A model generated the notes under the pieces. It made no database searches, was not told the DNA's origin, and saw only the letters and a program-made list of their open reading frames with translations. Of a stretch of 64,000 nt of DNA, positions 63,001 to 64,000 are shown one piece after another. Every line of letters starts with the position of its first letter. Within the stretch, counting starts at the first letter, position 1. The position numbers were made by a program, and so were the translations under genes. The DNA is from Rhyzopertha dominica (lineage: Eukaryota > Arthropoda > Insecta > Coleoptera > Bostrichidae), in contig QCXZ01000064.1 of the NCBI GenBank assembly GCA_025024175.1, positions 54,023,325-54,087,324 on the forward strand, read 5' to 3'.

Positions 63001-64000
63001 CTTTACTCCTCGAACGATTGTTTTGAAGTGTCATATCAATGGATTAGGTTTATCAGATTGTATCTGAATTGACTGTTGATTGCACTTTGAACATTTCATT
63101 GCCTGCTTCTCTGTGTAACTTTAATATCACCTTATTCACGTGTTAAATAACCATTTTTTACAATTGTGCCCATTTTGATTGTTCTTTTATGTCACATGAC
63201 ATAATGGTTGAATTTCTTAGATAATAAGATTTCAAATGACAATCACTCGCATTTTAATTTTATGTTACTTAATCGTCCCTCTGTATAGTGTAGTACATCC
63301 TCAAGTATCAAGTTACCTAACAAATTGTAGTGTTATAGTTAGCCGCACTAATACTGGAATTCCCCATTGATGCAAGGATTCTCGCTATACAAAAACTTGT
63401 AAACAACTTTCTCGCTCCAGATTCAAAAACAAAAAACATAAGACGGACCACAGCATCTAGTTATGATTGACTTTCGTTGGAGGCATGCACGTAGCACGTC
63501 TAGGTAGTCTGTAATTATTGATACGGCAGCCGTAGCCACTGCAAAAACCACATTACAGAATTTTTTGAACATCTAATAGCGAACTATTCTGTTTGAAAAG
63601 AAATCTAAGCGGTACTACAATTGTTACTGTATTCCGTTGCTTTTTTTGTTGCGATCAGAAGCAATAATAAATAAGGTCATTCACACATTGTTGTTCGTTA
63701 TTAACGGTCCACGGGTAAAACGTCCTGAGTTTGATCGAAGAACAAAAGTGCTTTGAATGCCATCTGACACTCTTGAAGTCCAGAGAGGCTTATTCAAAAC
63801 ACTGGTCGCATAAGCTCTTGTTGAGGCATCGATCACATGGTATACCTATCCGAATTTTTAACAACGGATAAAATAAAGTTGCCATCAACTAGAATTAAAT
63901 GCTAACATGTAAACGCAGATTATTAGCTATAAGCTACGAAAAAAAATGTGAAAATATGATTAGTTTAATCAGTTACTGCTAAAATGAAACAACAGGTAGT
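60001..64000. other. Gene-less right end of the window
   Basis: The stretch is A/T-rich. Open frames at 60966-61346 (126 residues), 62064-62312 and 62571-62990 (139 residues, minus) have no domain, no splice support and composition like background. A ribozyme-like motif lies at 61370-61420. The 17-bp run GATATTCAACAAGTGCT occurs twice, at 62870 and 62939. Confidence 0.5.
61370..61420 (-). ncRNA. Hammerhead-like core motif
   Basis: The minus strand has CTGACGA, a 5-bp stem GAGCC/GGCTC with a short loop, then GAAAT. Flanking TGTC and GACA could pair. The core order fits CUGANGA-stem II-GAAA, but a third stem with a cleavage site is not convincing. It may mark the end of a decayed retroelement. 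Confidence 0.3.

Overview
This is an A+T-rich piece of an insect nuclear genome. It has spliced genes with GT-AG introns from 48 nt to more than 11 kb, scattered single N bases from a draft assembly, and a heavy load of transposable elements. An Osiris (DUF1676) gene, a family known only from insects, points to a winged insect. The order cannot be settled from the sequence.

Three host genes are supported. (1) NADPH oxidase 5 (Nox5), + strand, 2820-32713: the last 12 coding exons, all phase-compatible, giving 823 residues from the first transmembrane region to the C-terminal stop. The EF-hand exons must lie left of the window. (2) MYG1 exonuclease (DHH family), + strand, 35423-42385: five coding exons, about 345 residues. 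(3) An Osiris-family secreted or endosomal membrane protein, - strand, 57967-47512: three coding exons, 285 residues, with a TATA box at 58091-58085. Host coding sequence is only about 7% of the window. No operon-like or functional link between the three genes is visible.

Mobile DNA fills most of the introns and gaps. In order: a Penelope-like fragment (243-560); a repeat whose inverted copy lies 45 kb away (4200-5053 and 49597-50395); a dead mariner-like transposase (5262-6312); an old Ty3/Gypsy remnant cut by a 902-bp solo LTR (7690-10050); an inverted pair of tRNA-derived SINE-like units (13030-13250); a non-LTR element carrying a MITE (14704-16690); a 1.2-kb mariner (17326-18527); a hAT-like element (19281-20686); a young Ty3/Gypsy element with LTRs that look identical (21045-27717), itself cut by a hAT-like element that holds a Penelope-like fragment; another hAT-like element (29235-30652); non-LTR debris (30771-32100); a TTAA-flanked MITE (33902-34809); two abutting insertions at one TAA site (38905-40124); a 2.2-kb foldback (43024-45241); a BEL/Pao and non-LTR mosaic (45300-46869); a 1-kb near-perfect palindrome (53194-54224); and smaller MITEs.

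The most notable observations are a 48-nt intron in the Nox5 NADPH-binding domain that is in frame and stop-free, the nest Nox5 intron > Gypsy > hAT > Penelope with readable target-site duplications at two levels, two unlike reverse transcriptases joined at their catalytic motifs, and two long inverted-repeat elements (one inside an Osiris intron) that could give double-stranded RNA if transcribed. I see no wholly new gene system.
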